A stretch of DNA of 64,000 nt, taken from Favolaschia claudopus. Taxonomy: Eukaryota > Basidiomycota > Agaricomycetes > Agaricales > Mycenaceae. A model generated the notes under the pieces. That model had not been told where the DNA came from. It was given only the letters and a program-made list of their open reading frames with translations, and did not search any database. Location: contig JAWWNJ010000082.1 in assembly GCA_037176885.1 (NCBI GenBank), positions 682,001-746,000 on the forward strand, in the 5' to 3' direction. The translations under genes were made by a program, and so were the position numbers. This document shows positions 36,053 through 47,797 of this stretch, one piece after another; the stretch's first letter is position 1; every line of letters begins with the position of its first letter.

Positions 36053-36313
36053 CTGCGGATCAAGGCGCGGGGCTGACTGAATGGGCTCTTCGGCCTGACA
36101 AGCCGAGGCTGAATGAAAGATTTCTCTCAACAGTACAATTCGTGCATATAGCGCGGCGGAGGCAACCACACACTTTATATGAGCATAATCCTCCACAACA
36201 TAGGAGTACTTATTCGACATCATACTGCGTAGCTAGGGCACACAGGATATAATGGTTCAATGTTGAAGTATGTTGAACCAGATGAATGGTGCGCGCCATT
36301 ACTTCTATTGCAC

Positions 36314-39300
36314 TCAAGATTCCGAGCTAATCGTGACAATGAGATCACCATTCCCATTAGCCGCATTGGCCCCTAGATCATGTCAATGTGTAAGTATCGG
36401 CCTGCCTGAAGTTGACTCTGACTCTAAGCAACTCACCAGAAACAAGATTACTTGACTGGCTGCATCCGAAGATGACCGACGCTCCACCAGTCGCAACGTC
36501 GCTGCTGTTAGGTGGGACAGAAAAACGAGTAAGCTTATACGTACAGAATACTCTGTCATCCGATTGATATTACGAACCAGAAAGACGAAACAGAACCGCC
36601 GCCCTGCTTCAGATTGCCTCCAAACCAGTGGCATCCACCTGCCGTACAGAAGGTACTTGATGCGCCTACGGGACCTGGCACAGTGCACGCTTGTTGACCG
36701 AGCGCGTTGAGAAAGTTGAAGCACGCCGTGGCGTCGCTGACTGAACATTGCGGGACTTCGTTACAAATGAGGTTGAAGCGGCGCTCTAGTCCTTTCACGA
36801 CGTCTAAAATGGTAATACCGATGAGGAGTGCGGCGCGAGACGGTTACTAAAGTAACTTGGCTAAATTTACTTGTCCTGCCAAAACGTACGTTACGTTACT
36901 TTTGGCTGGGGAAGTAAACTTTGAAAGTAAAAGTACAAGTAAAGTAAATTTAAGCAGCGTTAAGTAACTTCAAGTTACATTAAGTTACTTGAAGCAACAC
37001 CAAGTAGGTTCATATTTAGTGGGATTTGCGAGCCGTGCAGCGGCAATGGCTAAGAAATAGGTGTATTATGCTGTAAAAGACGGCCGTCACGCGTCGGGGG
37101 AGCTGTAGTTTAGCCTTGATTCAAGCTAACAATTCTTCTTCTTTACCCAGGAAGTGCAACGAGCAAACGAGCTTTAAAACTCGCCTCGCCGCTGCCCCGC
37201 GGTCACGTGAAACATAAACTTGTGACATCTGACCATCTCGTCTTCTCTCTTATCTTCTTGTCTGCATTCTCTTTGTCTCGAGCTCTCCCCCACAGCGAAA
37301 GGTGGTCTATCAGTTATCATCTCCTTTGTCACCACAGGAATCCATCCCCATCAATAACCACGAAAATATCCAAAAAATATCCGCCGATCCGCGCACTTTG
37401 CCAAGTCTGAGTCATCCGATCTCCACTCCGAGTCTCAGCGAGGGACGGGTACACCTAATTCTATCAACCCATACAATCAGAACTATCACCTTGGCTATCT
37501 TCAGCATTATCTTCCGCCTCTACAGCCACAATTTCACCTTCCACATTCACTTGTTCTCCCCAGCGGAAGCACTGTATCTTTGAGAAGGGAGCTCATGAGA
37601 TCCTATCTGCGAATACCACAACACAATGATTCTATCAAGTTGTGCGAGACCTGAAATCGACGTATCCGCAGACTAAAAGCTGGTTTTCGTGGTGGGCGTG
37701 TGGTCTTATTGCTGCGATGATTTTTCCGGAGCTTGCGGCAAAAATTCTCTCTGCAACGAATACTATTGAACATTAACCTTCCCTGTTGCATCACGGAGTA
37801 GGAAAAGATCAAGAATTTGTTTTCGGGGTCGAAAAATTATACTCGCATGTTCACGAGATGGAAAAGAAGAATCGGGTAGTTAAAGGCCAGTGTTCAACAA
37901 ATTATTACTAGCTGATTCCAAAATCTTACAAGGTTAAACAGACAGGCACTTTGACACGAGTGATCCAAGGAATCCTCGTCCACCAAAGTGCCATGCTTTT
38001 CACTTCAATGATGCACGCGCTCCCGACACGGCGACACCATTGAAGCTCTCGCTACTGCTGATGATCAGCAAGTTGTTGATAGAATCGTCGTATTGAACCT
38101 GAACCTGATAATTGAATTCGCGCTCATCTGTCTCAAGTCATACCAATGGGATGCACAATGGAAATGGGGTACCAATCATTTTTTACGATGGCGAAGTCCC
38201 GAGCGCGAAGAATTTCTTGGGCCTCCGCACTTCCGTGCTTCTGCTATCATTTTAACCATAACGAGCCGGAAATTACAAAACAGAAGCCGAGCGCGAGCGT
38301 CACCTTGACCAAACTCGGGCTTGGTCCAGCAAAGGCAAGTTTATTGTCAATCGTTGAAAGCTTTATTAGCCAAAAATCTTGCATCTCAGACCAAAAACCT
38401 CAACACTTGCGAGATTTCCTCTGGCTAAGCATTCGAAATCAGTGACGGAGCCGGCAATCTTGTTCAATATCAATTACCTACTGTAGTTGGTACCATCCAT
38501 TTCCTTTGACGGGGGACGGAAACACTGGTCATCTAAATTCTTGATTGACGATATCACCTTCTACGATGATACGCAAAGTCCATACCAATCAAAGTCCATA
38601 CCAATTTTGAAGAAATCACAACGGAGAAACCCAGGCTGTGGAAAAGCGGCGACGACCTCAAAGAGCCTGCCGATTTATCTCACCGAGGTCGAGCGGAAGT
38701 TCACGCGCTACAGCTTGCCCTTCGAACCGAGCTACTGACTTGCAAGGATCACAAAGAATTCTGGGATTTTGTGCCAAAACACACTGACCCTCGTCCCAGG
38801 AAAGCCAAGTTTTAAAGATCGGTCAAGTTGACCGATCTTTCCGCTGACTTTGACGCACCGCTGAATTTTCCTGCCACAATGCCTAAGAGCTTCAACTCAC
38901 TAAGATCAACTCGCGTTCAACACCCGGATGGCAAGAGAATTAGCCGCTGAGCCACCAGACCTGTCGCCTCGACAGTCGTATACTCGTGAAATCACGCTTG
39001 AAGATGTTGAAGGAATGAAAAAGCACATCAAGGACAACGGTCTTGACACCGCCGTTGGAGTCGATATATTCTAATTTCTCATACAAGGACTGCCTCCAGA
39101 TTCCGAAAGCAATCCATTCGTATTGCTCTCCATGATTGACAAAGCTGAATCGGAGGGAAAACCCCAATATGTTGCTTATCTTGACCTCAAGAATGTGTTT
39201 CCGGTACTGACCGCTCAACTCTCTGGGTTAAACTGGCTAAACTCGGGATTTATAAACCAATGGTTGGCTGGTTGAAGATTCTCTACGACCGGATTCGATA

Positions 39301-41701
39301 CATTGCGAGGCTAGATGGAAGATTTGCTTCCGCGTTCCAGTCCTTGCTGGGTATTCTTACTGGGGATCCGGGTTCACCGCATCTGTGGAATATATTGGAG
39401 CTGAACGGCATGCCTGTTCCGAATGTTGAACATGCGGATGATATAGCCATGGCCTCAACCTCACTGCCTGGATTGCAAATGCACCTCAATTACGGGCTGA
39501 CAATAACGGGTGTGAGACTTCTATTCCAAAATGTTTAGCGCAAGTATTCGGAAGAAGACAAAAATCCAACCATGCTTTCCACTTGGGCGGAAACTATATC
39601 CAGAAAGTCCAAAAGGCTTGCTATCTAGGAACTTGGTTCGAGACTGGGTCCAAGAATATTTTCCGGGACAGTACCACCTCAAATTAAAGAAAGCTTCTAC
39701 CGCAGCGAACGTAGTGCTTGGTTTAGACCGCTTCGTTAGCACCATACCCGCGTGGGACTTGCGCACATATCTCGCATCGACTCTTACCTGATAGCCAGGT
39801 GCAAGGTCTGCCTCAACGTTGATGAGAAATGCTTGAAACTGTTAGAAAAAGTTCAATGCAAGCTTCTACGCAGAATGCTTGGAGCCGGAGCGACGCAGCA
39901 AGCACAAACAAGCAGCGGAGGATGTTGGGGAAAGAGATAGTGAAGGCAAAACACGGTTCCCCAAAGGTCAGAGAGGGTGGCAACCAGACGGAGTACCGGA
40001 GTTCTAGGGCGAAGGGCCCAACAAAGGGTAAAGCGACGTGATCCCAGGGGTAGCCAGTGTTGACTGGAATTACCCTAGGCTACTCACTCTACATTATAAA
40101 ATGCATTTGCTCTTCGTTTTAGCACTATAGTTCCAGTTTGTTAGCACTGAGAGTTATACATGACCGACTTGAACCGTGAGATACCACAATTAAATTCCGC
40201 ACACTTTTGCTAAGGGAGTCAGGGAAACATTAGAAATGGGTTAGTATGCAATATATTTGGTTCAGTAATGCATGCGCACTAATTGCAAGTAGTTAATCAC
40301 TGTTACTTGCTTAAATGGTGCGTTTACTTGCTTACTTGGCTGTAATTGATGCCATCTGATGGCAAAAGTAACATTTGCCGGGTACTTGGGCGGCAAGTAA
40401 AGCAAAGTACAAGTAAAGTAGGGCAAAGTAAAGCAGATATATTGCCTCTACCTTCATTTTGAACACCCCTAGCTACTTTTTAACTGAAACCAGCGCTTCA
40501 AAGGGTTGCACATCAGTGCATGAGCCTTGAGTTGGCCTTGAGGAATACTTGACATTCTTTGCTGCTGCCAGTTATGGTCACTGAAGCTATCAGAGCAGTA
40601 TAAGGGAATATATAGCATACCTACTATACCTCAGAGTGAAGTGTGAGTGAGAAATCACAGTTACTTGCATTTACTTGCGTACTTGGCGGTAATTGATGCC
40701 ATCTGATGGCAAAAGTAACTTTCGCTGATGTACTTGGGCGGGTAAGTAAAGTAAAGTACAAGTAATCTGAAGTAAAGTAACGCAATTTAAGGCTACTTTG
40801 CGCTAATCCGTCGCAGCATAGTACCCCAAAGCACTATTTAACTGTAAGAAGCACTTCAAAAGGTAGCGAAGTAATACTTGCCGTTGTTCGGATAGAAGTC
40901 AGTGCCGAAATGCCATACGCATACACACAGCAGATGCAGTAAACTCAGAATGTACTTAACAGTAATATCTCGGAGTTTTGTTGACTCTTTAGCCCACATC
41001 TTGTGCCTGAAACACAGTACCGGCGGGTCAAAGTTAAAGATTTCCGGATTGGGTAATTGGCTGGTTGAACCCGTATGAGTTCAATTCGACACAAGAAGCG
41101 ATCAAACAGGATAAATTCAAGTTCGATAGCTTCTCAGAGGTAGATTATCAGCTCTGATCTCTCACATTAAGTCAAATACTCACTGCCAAGGGAGTGTAGG
41201 ACAGGATGATAAGTGCGGTAGTATTAGCCATAAAGAGTGAGCACAAAGGCGTGAAGACGCATTATATTCATCAATTGGACCTACTAGTACCTTATAAGTG
41301 ACCTATAAAGTCTTTTTTTGCCTTCATATTATAAGCCTAGAAGTACAAGTAAGTTGAAGTAACTTTCGCCAAGCGTGGGAAAAGTACATCAAAGTAAAGT
41401 AAAGTAACGCAACGTACGCCCAGCCAAAATAACCGGCCATCAAAGTACAAGTAAGCACCCTCAAGTTACTTTTTGCGGTCTCGCGGCGCGAGACTTCGGA
41501 TGGATATGATTATTTCTTACCGGGCCTCGGGACGTGCTGGTACAGTTCCGCGGAGGTCAAGTTGAGGGAGGCCAAGCTTGGGAGACCAGGGCCCGGAATG
41601 ACTTCTGGAAACTCCTTGGTGTTGGGCAGAGCGTTGACAAAGCCAACCGCGCAGAGAGTCAGAGTCAGAGCAAGAAGCTGGTCGATCTGGGTCTTCAACA
41701 T
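36314..41701 (-). CDS. Small secreted Cys-containing protein, intron 1 carries a mobile insertion
   Basis: Paralog of the gene at 42622-43330; function unknown. Exons 41701-41521, 36803-36578, 36504-36437, 36372-36314 keep exactly the phases of the paralog and encode about 177 residues. Signal peptide (MLKTQIDQLLALTLTLCAV), pro-like segment ending LNLTSAELYQHVPRPG, then a domain with conserved Cys (ICNEVPQCSV, ACFNFL, QACTVP, FCTAGGCHWFGG, FGCSQS). Intron 1 is 4717 nt, against 58 nt in the paralog, because of an insertion flanked by 12-bp direct repeats. The coding exons show no damage, so the gene is either still spliced or only recently disabled. Confidence 0.82.
38814..38840. repeat. 27-bp perfect palindrome
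   Basis: AAAGATCGGTCAA then G then TTGACCGATCTTT: 13-bp arms around one base, inside the mobile insertion. It might be a foldback tip or a binding site. Confidence 0.85.
39060..40060 (+). pseudogene. LINE-type reverse transcriptase remnants
   Basis: Frame-broken pieces of a non-LTR retrotransposon RT. One reads VAYLDLKN (the usual catalytic-domain start), then KLAKLGIYKPMVGWLKILYD, then LLGILTGDPGSPHLWN. The next has HADDIAMASTSLPGL (from the YADD active-site motif, first residue changed). A later one reads AANVVLGLDRFVSTIPAWDLRT and LLEKVQCKLLRRMLG. Stops and shifts separate them; no full ORF remains. Confidence 0.75.
40305..40800. repeat. Two direct copies of a ~130-bp AAGTAA-rich unit
   Basis: 40305-40432 and 40662-40790 share TACTTGGC, GTAATTGATGCCATCTGATG and AGTACAAGTAA, about 357 bp apart. 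Each contains the 13-bp palindrome GCCATCTGATGGC. Confidence 0.75.
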
Positions 41702-42621
41702 GTCTGGCGCTGTGTATAGGTCTAGGTCGGTTTCGAGCTCTGATCTCAATGCTTCAGATATTTAGTATTTATGCCGCTCCTGGCCCCGTTCAAGTTTGAC
41801 GATACCGGTGTCGTTCTGAGATGCGCAGTACGATTGCGGCCAGCCCGGTATCCTCGTCATCTCAGAGGGCAGACCTTTCAAGCCGGATACATTTACAGTT
41901 GAGGTTCGTCTGTCACTGAATCATTAGCGCACACATCGGATGATGATTGAACTAAGTACCTGCTCATTAATTGAGCCGTTATAGATACAGACCGAGGTAG
42001 ATATCAAACCTCCTAGATCCGTTCAAATCCGTATGCCTGCTGTGCATCATCCCGAAGTTTGAAAGCAGTGTCGCAAATCCGGTCAACAAGCGAACCGTTC
42101 GTGTCGGGGTTCAATCAAATCTTTCCTTAATCTTTCGGAACAGTCAAATATTTCGGTTTGTCATAATGCCTGTACCTTGATCAATTGAAAATAGAACTCG
42201 AAGTTGGAACGTACACCAGACCTTGCTGATTTTTCGAAGGACTGAAGTCCACGATTGCCAGTCGCTGAGGTATGGAGGTATATATTCAATCCGATGACCT
42301 CGCAATGGAAAGATTTCAACAGACATACTTCGGGACCCGGGTACATCAAGCGTCCTTTCTGCCAATTGGTAAGCGAATTGAAATCCGTCGTTCTCGCCAT
42401 GTAGATCTAAATGTGTGCAGAGGATATGGAGAAAGTCAATTCACCACAAGGATCTAGACGACCAGCCTGCGGTCTACTATCACCGTGCTAAATAAATGAT
42501 CTCTGAGAATAGATAGAATTCTAAACAAAACTGGATTAATAATACTATACCGAAGAGTATAAATACTGCAAGTCTTCAACATGGTGAAGCATTGAGACAA
42601 ATTGACCTATACACAGAAGAC
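41702..42621. promoter_or_regulatory. Divergent intergenic region of the secreted-protein pair
   Basis: About 920 bp between the start codons of two paralogous, oppositely transcribed genes. It must hold both promoters. TATA-like TATAAATA lies about 55-60 bp upstream of the plus-strand ATG at 42622. No gene is seen. Confidence 0.5.
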
Positions 42622-43330
42622 ATGTTGAAGACCCAGATCAACCAGCTTCTTGCTCTGACTCTCTGCGCGGTTGGCTTTGCCAACGCTCTGCCCAACACCA
42701 AGGACTTTCCAGAGGTCATTCCGGGCCCTGGCCTCCCAAGCTTGGCCTCCCTCAACTTGACCTCCGCGGAACTGTACCAGCGCGTTCCGAGTCCCGGTAA
42801 GAAATAATTGTATCCAAAGAAAATACAAACTTCTCATCGGTATTACCATTTTAGACGTCGTGAAAGGACTAGAGCGCCGCTTCAGCCTCATTTGCAACAA
42901 TGTTCAGGAATGTACGACCAGCGACGCTTCGGCCTGCTTCAATTATCTCAATGGACTGGGACACCAAGCTTGCACTGTTCCAAATGTTTACCTTGCAGGG
43001 AACACATTTTGCACTGCAGGTGGATGTCACTGGTACGGAAGCAACTGGAAAGAGGGCGGGGGTCTTGTTTCTTCATATTGGTGCCTTGATTTCCACCTAC
43101 AGTACTGGAGGATGATTTCACTTACGCTTTGCCTTTCCTGTAATAACAGCAGTGACGTCGCGACCGGTGGAGCTGCGATAGAGTTTGGATGCAGCCAAAC
43201 GAATGGACTCGTGTCTGGTGAGTCACATATGATTTTTTGCCGATAGAAGTGAGTTGAAACACTTCTTCTAGGGTCCAATGCAGCCAATGGAAATGGTGAT
43301 CTGGTTGTAACGATCAGCTCAGAAGATTGA
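42622..43330 (+). CDS. Small secreted Cys-containing protein, intact paralog
   Basis: Function unknown; probably exported. Exons 42622-42796, 42855-43080, 43150-43217, 43272-43330 give about 175 residues. Signal peptide MLKTQINQLLALTLCAVGFA, then ALPNTKDFPEVIPGPGLPS, then the Cys-containing domain (ICNNVQECTTSDASACFNYL, QACTVPN, FCTAGGCHWYG, FGCSQTNG) and a C-terminus reading NGNGDLVVTISSED. Head-to-head with the insertion-bearing copy at 36314-41701; the two have identical exon phases, so they are an inverted duplication. The fold resembles small secreted effector-like proteins, but no family is recognised. Confidence 0.9.
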
Positions 43331-43671
43331 GCCTTTGTTGAATGCAGATGTTATGACATTCAAATGTAGCACTCACTGAGTCGCTGTTGATACGGAAACT
43401 AGAATCATTTTTCACCTTCTTTCTCATTTTCGTCAATCGCCTGTATCACCTGGGCACTAAGAGAGTGTACAGTGAGAATAGAGGTAGTCATCGGGTCTGA
43501 ACGGCGACCTTCGCTTACAAGGTTTCTGAACACAATCAAAATCACCACACCTGAATGAGCCGCCCAAATTCACGTGTTTGACAATGTTGAAATTCGGACT
43601 TCTCGGGGATGTTCAACTTCACGTTATACGGCATCAATTTGAACAATGAAGTTGAACCACATCGCGATCGA
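43331..43671. other. 3' flanks of convergent genes, with repeat
   Basis: Spacer between the secreted-protein gene and GH71. Contains the second copy of the short dispersed repeat. Confidence 0.5.
43545..43620. repeat. Dispersed 75-90 bp repeat, copy 2
   Basis: Same orientation as 33751-33838, with a 12-15 bp internal deletion relative to it. Confidence 0.75.
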
Positions 43672-45437
43672 CTACTGGATAATTCCAACAAAAGGATTAA
43701 AGTTATACCACGAGCAGCTCCGGGTCACAAAAACGGAGCCAAAACCTGACTTGACCGTCTGCCCGTTGCGTATGATCTGAATGAAAGGAATCTGCGAGTC
43801 TTCCGAGGGGAAGTTGACCGAACCAAGGGTTGCGCCGACACCTGCATTGAACTGTGCATGAGTCGAGCCGATGTCAAGAGATATAGTTGCAGGAGAGCTG
43901 AGAAGGGACACAGCAAAAACGGCGTCGGCGGGGAAGTCAGACATGCGTGGCACCCAACCGCCACTGCAGGAAACGGACTTCGGGTGGGCGCGGTACCAAA
44001 AGACAACGACATCGTTCTGTGAAGATCGGTGTAAATGTGAGTAGTTCCGTATAAAATATCTGATCGACACACTGCAACCGTAGGGGCTTTTCCAGTTTTG
44101 TACCACGAGATGTAGTATTGAGCGATCGTGCGCCACGCGTCATGCGGGAATCCGTTTACATAGTTGGGGGCAGCATCACTGAGGACAGAACGAGGATCAG
44201 TCTCTCATAACATATAGTGAATCAATCTGGACGTACCCAAGGTCGACATTGGGGTTGATGGGGCCGATATAATGTGATTCGGCTTAGGGAATTATGAACC
44301 ATTGCCTTTGAATATACTTGGCTCGAAGGGGGATTCTCACCGTAATCATTCCAAGTCACTGAGATAATGATGAACAAGGACATCGTAAAACAGAGTAATG
44401 AATCCGCACCAATTTCAACGATATCAGGTTTGACGTCCTGAATTGCCTGAAGCCAGCGATAATTCCATAGAGTATCACTCTGTTCTACCCATGCATTGTT
44501 TGGATCGATATCCTTGAATTGCCAGGGGGAAACCGCTACCTCAGATAATTGGTATCAAGTCAAAGCTCGGAAATCTGGAACGGAATGACTCACACATGAT
44601 GTATGGACCTCCACGGCTATGAGCTGCATTTCTATACGCAATATCCGTGTCCGTGGTGAGAAGCGCATTCACATCATTTGGCCTGAGAGATAATTTAGAT
44701 AACTTAATGTACTCTGGAAAGCGACAGAAATCTTACCAAGAGTACCAGTTGAAAAATCCATCGATAGACGGAAAGCTCGAGAGTAGGTTGTTTGCTTGGT
44801 TAGGATCCCTGAAACTGATGAATGCGGGCGCGAAAGTGACTTTAATCCCTTGATTGGCGAGCGATGTCTTGATCGCTGCCCAGAAGTCATTGCCATTATC
44901 TTGACCGGCGAATGTCGAGACGAGAACGCCGCCATTATAGGTCAACATCGCGGAACTGCTGGCGTGGGTGGCGACGAGAGAGACACTGCGCTCAAATTTT
45001 CAGAGAAACGCCAGGCTTTACTTTACAATCCACCGACATATCGCTTTGCTGCCAAGAACGAGACATATCGAAGCTGAAGAACAATTTAAAATTGGCATTT
45101 TCCGCAGCTGTTGAAGAGATTGAGCTAATGCTTGTCTCAGAAGAAAATGAGGAGCCGTACCGACAAAAGCAGTCGCCACGCGATCGACCTCGTAGTCGGG
45201 GAGCGCGATGTTCAATGCTGTGAGTGTTTTGTAGCATCAACAACACCCATCCAGAATAAAGTTCATACCGAACCCGTCGATCCCGGTAGCCTTGGCTGTA
45301 TTGATGTCATTTTCCCAATCACTTTGCGAGTAAGAAAAAGCGTTTTGAGCCATGAAATGGGCGACGACGATCTGGCCATTGGCAGAAAGAATATTTAGAG
45401 CAGCGAAGCAACCCGCAGTCAGAAGTGCCCCTAGCAT
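43672..45437 (-). CDS. Secreted GH71 alpha-1,3-glucanase (mutanase)
   Basis: Endo-hydrolysis of alpha-1,3-glucan, a fungal wall polymer; used in wall remodelling or attack on other fungi. Ten exons in phase: 45437-45269, 45217-45161, 45107-45034, 44990-44737, 44682-44594, 44535-44410, 44358-44341 (18-nt microexon), 44282-44237, 44178-44079, 44016-43672; about 425 residues. Signal peptide (MLGALLTAGCFAALNILSANG), then VAHFMAQNAFSYSQSDWEND, FKLFFSFDMSRSW, MLTYNGGVLVSTFAGQ, SPWQFKD, and VTWNDYGESHYIG (written here as WNDY-AESHYIG) typical of GH71. The C-terminal part after WYRAHPK is a beta-rich domain. The length is at the short end for the family, with no extra binding module. Confidence 0.93.
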
Positions 45438-46837
45438 GGTGGTTCTTGATTCGAGGATCTGACGAGCTAGAGAACCTGCTTTTTATGCTCTCGGGAAGGC
45501 TTGGTCATACGTCTTGACGTTGCAACTGAGAAGATTGAATGATGCGGAGATGATGGAGATCTGAGGTTTTGCCGCAGTGTCCGTCAAATGACCATGGGGA
45601 AGGATCCGGTGCAGTGATGCCTTCCATTTGCGTTGTCGCCTTCCACTCCCCAACCAACGTCATTGTGAAGCAGGTGTTACTTCCGATCAGCCTAGCGTTT
45701 GTTGCACGGCGAGGCGGATCTCAATAAGAGACGCTGGTCATCGCTGGCCCCATGTTAGTTCAACGGTTCGTTGCAACGCCAGTGACTGGAAGTCGAGTGG
45801 AAGCGCGATGATCCCCGGCCTTCGATTGTATCAAGATGATCCGCCCAAGGACTCAAAACATGCCCGGGACGACCCTTGATTCTGCGGTTACATTGAAATC
45901 GGGACGCGCACTTGCTTCTCTCGGAGTAGCACTACTAGTCAAAGATTGATTTCCTGTAGGGACGGGAGGGAATTGAATTGACAAGCGTCAGCATAAGGCG
46001 TTGGTTGAACCGGAGACGCCCATTCACCAAAACTGAACCCATCAAGGTCGAGTGCAAATCGAGACACTGAACCCAGCTAGAAGAGATCAGATGGCTAACT
46101 AATTCGCTAGCATCGAAAGAAATATAAGAAATTTATGTGGGAAGAGATGACCGAGAAACCAGTTGGGTTCTAGGTGCTCTGTGAGTGAGGTGTTCGGATG
46201 ATATTGAACAAGGCAGATCGGGGAGCAGCAATACTGGAATCGATGAAAGCAAAGGAAGCCGAAAACTTGAACCTATGCTTTCCGAGTTGTGGGCTCTGTA
46301 TATCTCTTGTCAGTCTTGTTTGAATATCAAGCGAAGTGTCATCACAGGCACCTTAAGATTGCTGGTAGAGTTAAATTGAGACTGAGTCTTTCTCGTTGCG
46401 GGATACCAAACTGACCATGGGATTCAGATCAGCGGAAACGATTGAATGAATCACTCACTTATGAGGTAGACAGTGAGGTATATTCACAATTCACCGAGCG
46501 GTATAAGGTTGGGGAGCGATGTTTGTCGGCGCCTTTGCTCTGGAGTAATCCGGATAGTGCTAACCGCAGAATTGAATGTCGGCTCGCGACTCGTGCGAGC
46601 AATTCAAGTTTTGAAATTTGGAGTCTGGACGGCAATGTATTGCATCGGGAACAATACGGACTTTGGAACAGCGCTCAGGTTTAAATGGAGCTTGATGCAT
46701 AAGCTTGATGGACGGCATAGAATTAAGGACGGCGTCTGAGATCGGATAAAGCTGTATGTTCGTGATGGGGAGCAGTTCAGTGCTCAGATAAATGACGGCC
46801 AGCAATTTGATTCATGGTGGTGCATACGGATGGTCAG
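45438..46837. other. Intergenic 1.4 kb, no gene recognised
   Basis: Both strands were read; only unsupported short frames. Contains the GH71 promoter and the 3' flank of the acetyltransferase gene. Confidence 0.4.
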
Positions 46838-47797
46838 CTATTTCAGATTCCAGATAAACGCTCTCTCCTGTTCGACCCCGCCGCCCTTGGCTTCCGGGAT
46901 AGTCATCTCACCTGGAAAGAATTGCCAGTCAGAAAGCCGTCGAAGAAATAACAAGGGAGGAAGGGAAAAAAACTAGAAAACAACGTACCACGCAGCTCCG
47001 GGTCCTCAACGAATCCGAACTTCACCCACAGCTTCATGGAGCCTGTGTTCGACGCGAAGCACTCCGCCTTGATCTCTGTGCATCCCATCTGCGGGATAGC
47101 CCACTCGTTCAGGGCGACGCTGACGGCGGCCGTGGCTATCCCTTGACGGTGGTATTCGGGACGAAGCGCAGCTGATGCAGTATTTTTTCATCGATCCAGG
47201 CTGAGCTCATACTCAACGTACCTCCAATCTGCCACACCCTATGATTGCGCCATTCCTCCCAAGCGCTATCAATCGGCGTACGGCGCTTCTCGGGACCCTC
47301 GTCGAACCCGACAGTGACTTGCCCGACGTAGATCTCCTTGCCGGTGTCTGCTTGACGCTCGCGCAGAACGAAGAAAGGGTTGCACGCGGCGGGGCGGAAG
47401 ACACCCTTCGCGAACTGTTCAAATAGCTTGATAATCTCGGCGCGCTCGCGGACGAGCCAGCGTTGCGAGGCAATGAGGGGGAGGGGGAAAGGCGGCCCTG
47501 CGATGGTGCGTACGACGCGGATGTCGTTCTGGATTGCAGGAAGAAAATCAAAAGATCGAAGTTTGCGAAATAAAAAAGACATACCATCAAGGCTTGATCA
47601 TCAGGAATGTCCGAGACGCGCTCCGGAGAGAGGAAGAAGCGCTCGAAAGGTGCCGGGAGTGGGAGGTAAGGCTCGCCAACATCGGTGAAACGAATCGGCG
47701 TGTGGGTCGAGATTTCTTTGCGAAGCTCAGCAGAGTCCACAGTGAACTTGTCAACCATGCCCGCAAGCGGGTCGGTGGGCGTAGTCGTGCTGGTCAT
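46838..47797 (-). CDS. GNAT-family N-acetyltransferase
   Basis: Transfers an acetyl group from acetyl-CoA to an unknown small molecule or protein N-terminus (RimJ/RimL-like). Exons 47797-47585, 47528-47222, 47171-46989, 46911-46838 close in phase, about 258 residues. The GNAT fold shows as FFVLRERQADTGKEIYVGQV (beta strands 2-4), the acetyl-CoA loop AALRPEYHRQGIATAAVSVA (Q-x-x-G-x-A), AECFASNTGSMKLWVKFGF (motif B), and a closing AFIWNL strand. Likely cytosolic; no targeting signal. A similar small acetyltransferase is common in many copies in basidiomycetes. Confidence 0.9.

Larger units (their letters stand above)
36842..41494. mobile_element. 4.65-kb insertion with AAGTAA-rich termini and RT remnants
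   Basis: Flanked by a 12-bp direct repeat, GCGGCGCGAGAC, at 36830-36841 and 41483-41494. The right copy is part of a longer palindrome. Termini are imperfect inverted repeats: the left end and the reverse complement of the right end share AAAGTAACTTG and TTACTTGT at similar spacing, and ACGTTRCGTTACTTT plus TTTTGGCTGGG nearby. Subterminal AAGTAAAGTAA repeats recur at 36.85-37.01, 40.30-40.43, 40.66-40.80 and 41.34-41.47 kb. No intact transposase is visible, so it is probably non-autonomous or decayed, and it contains a nested LINE fragment. The superfamily is unknown. Confidence 0.7.
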
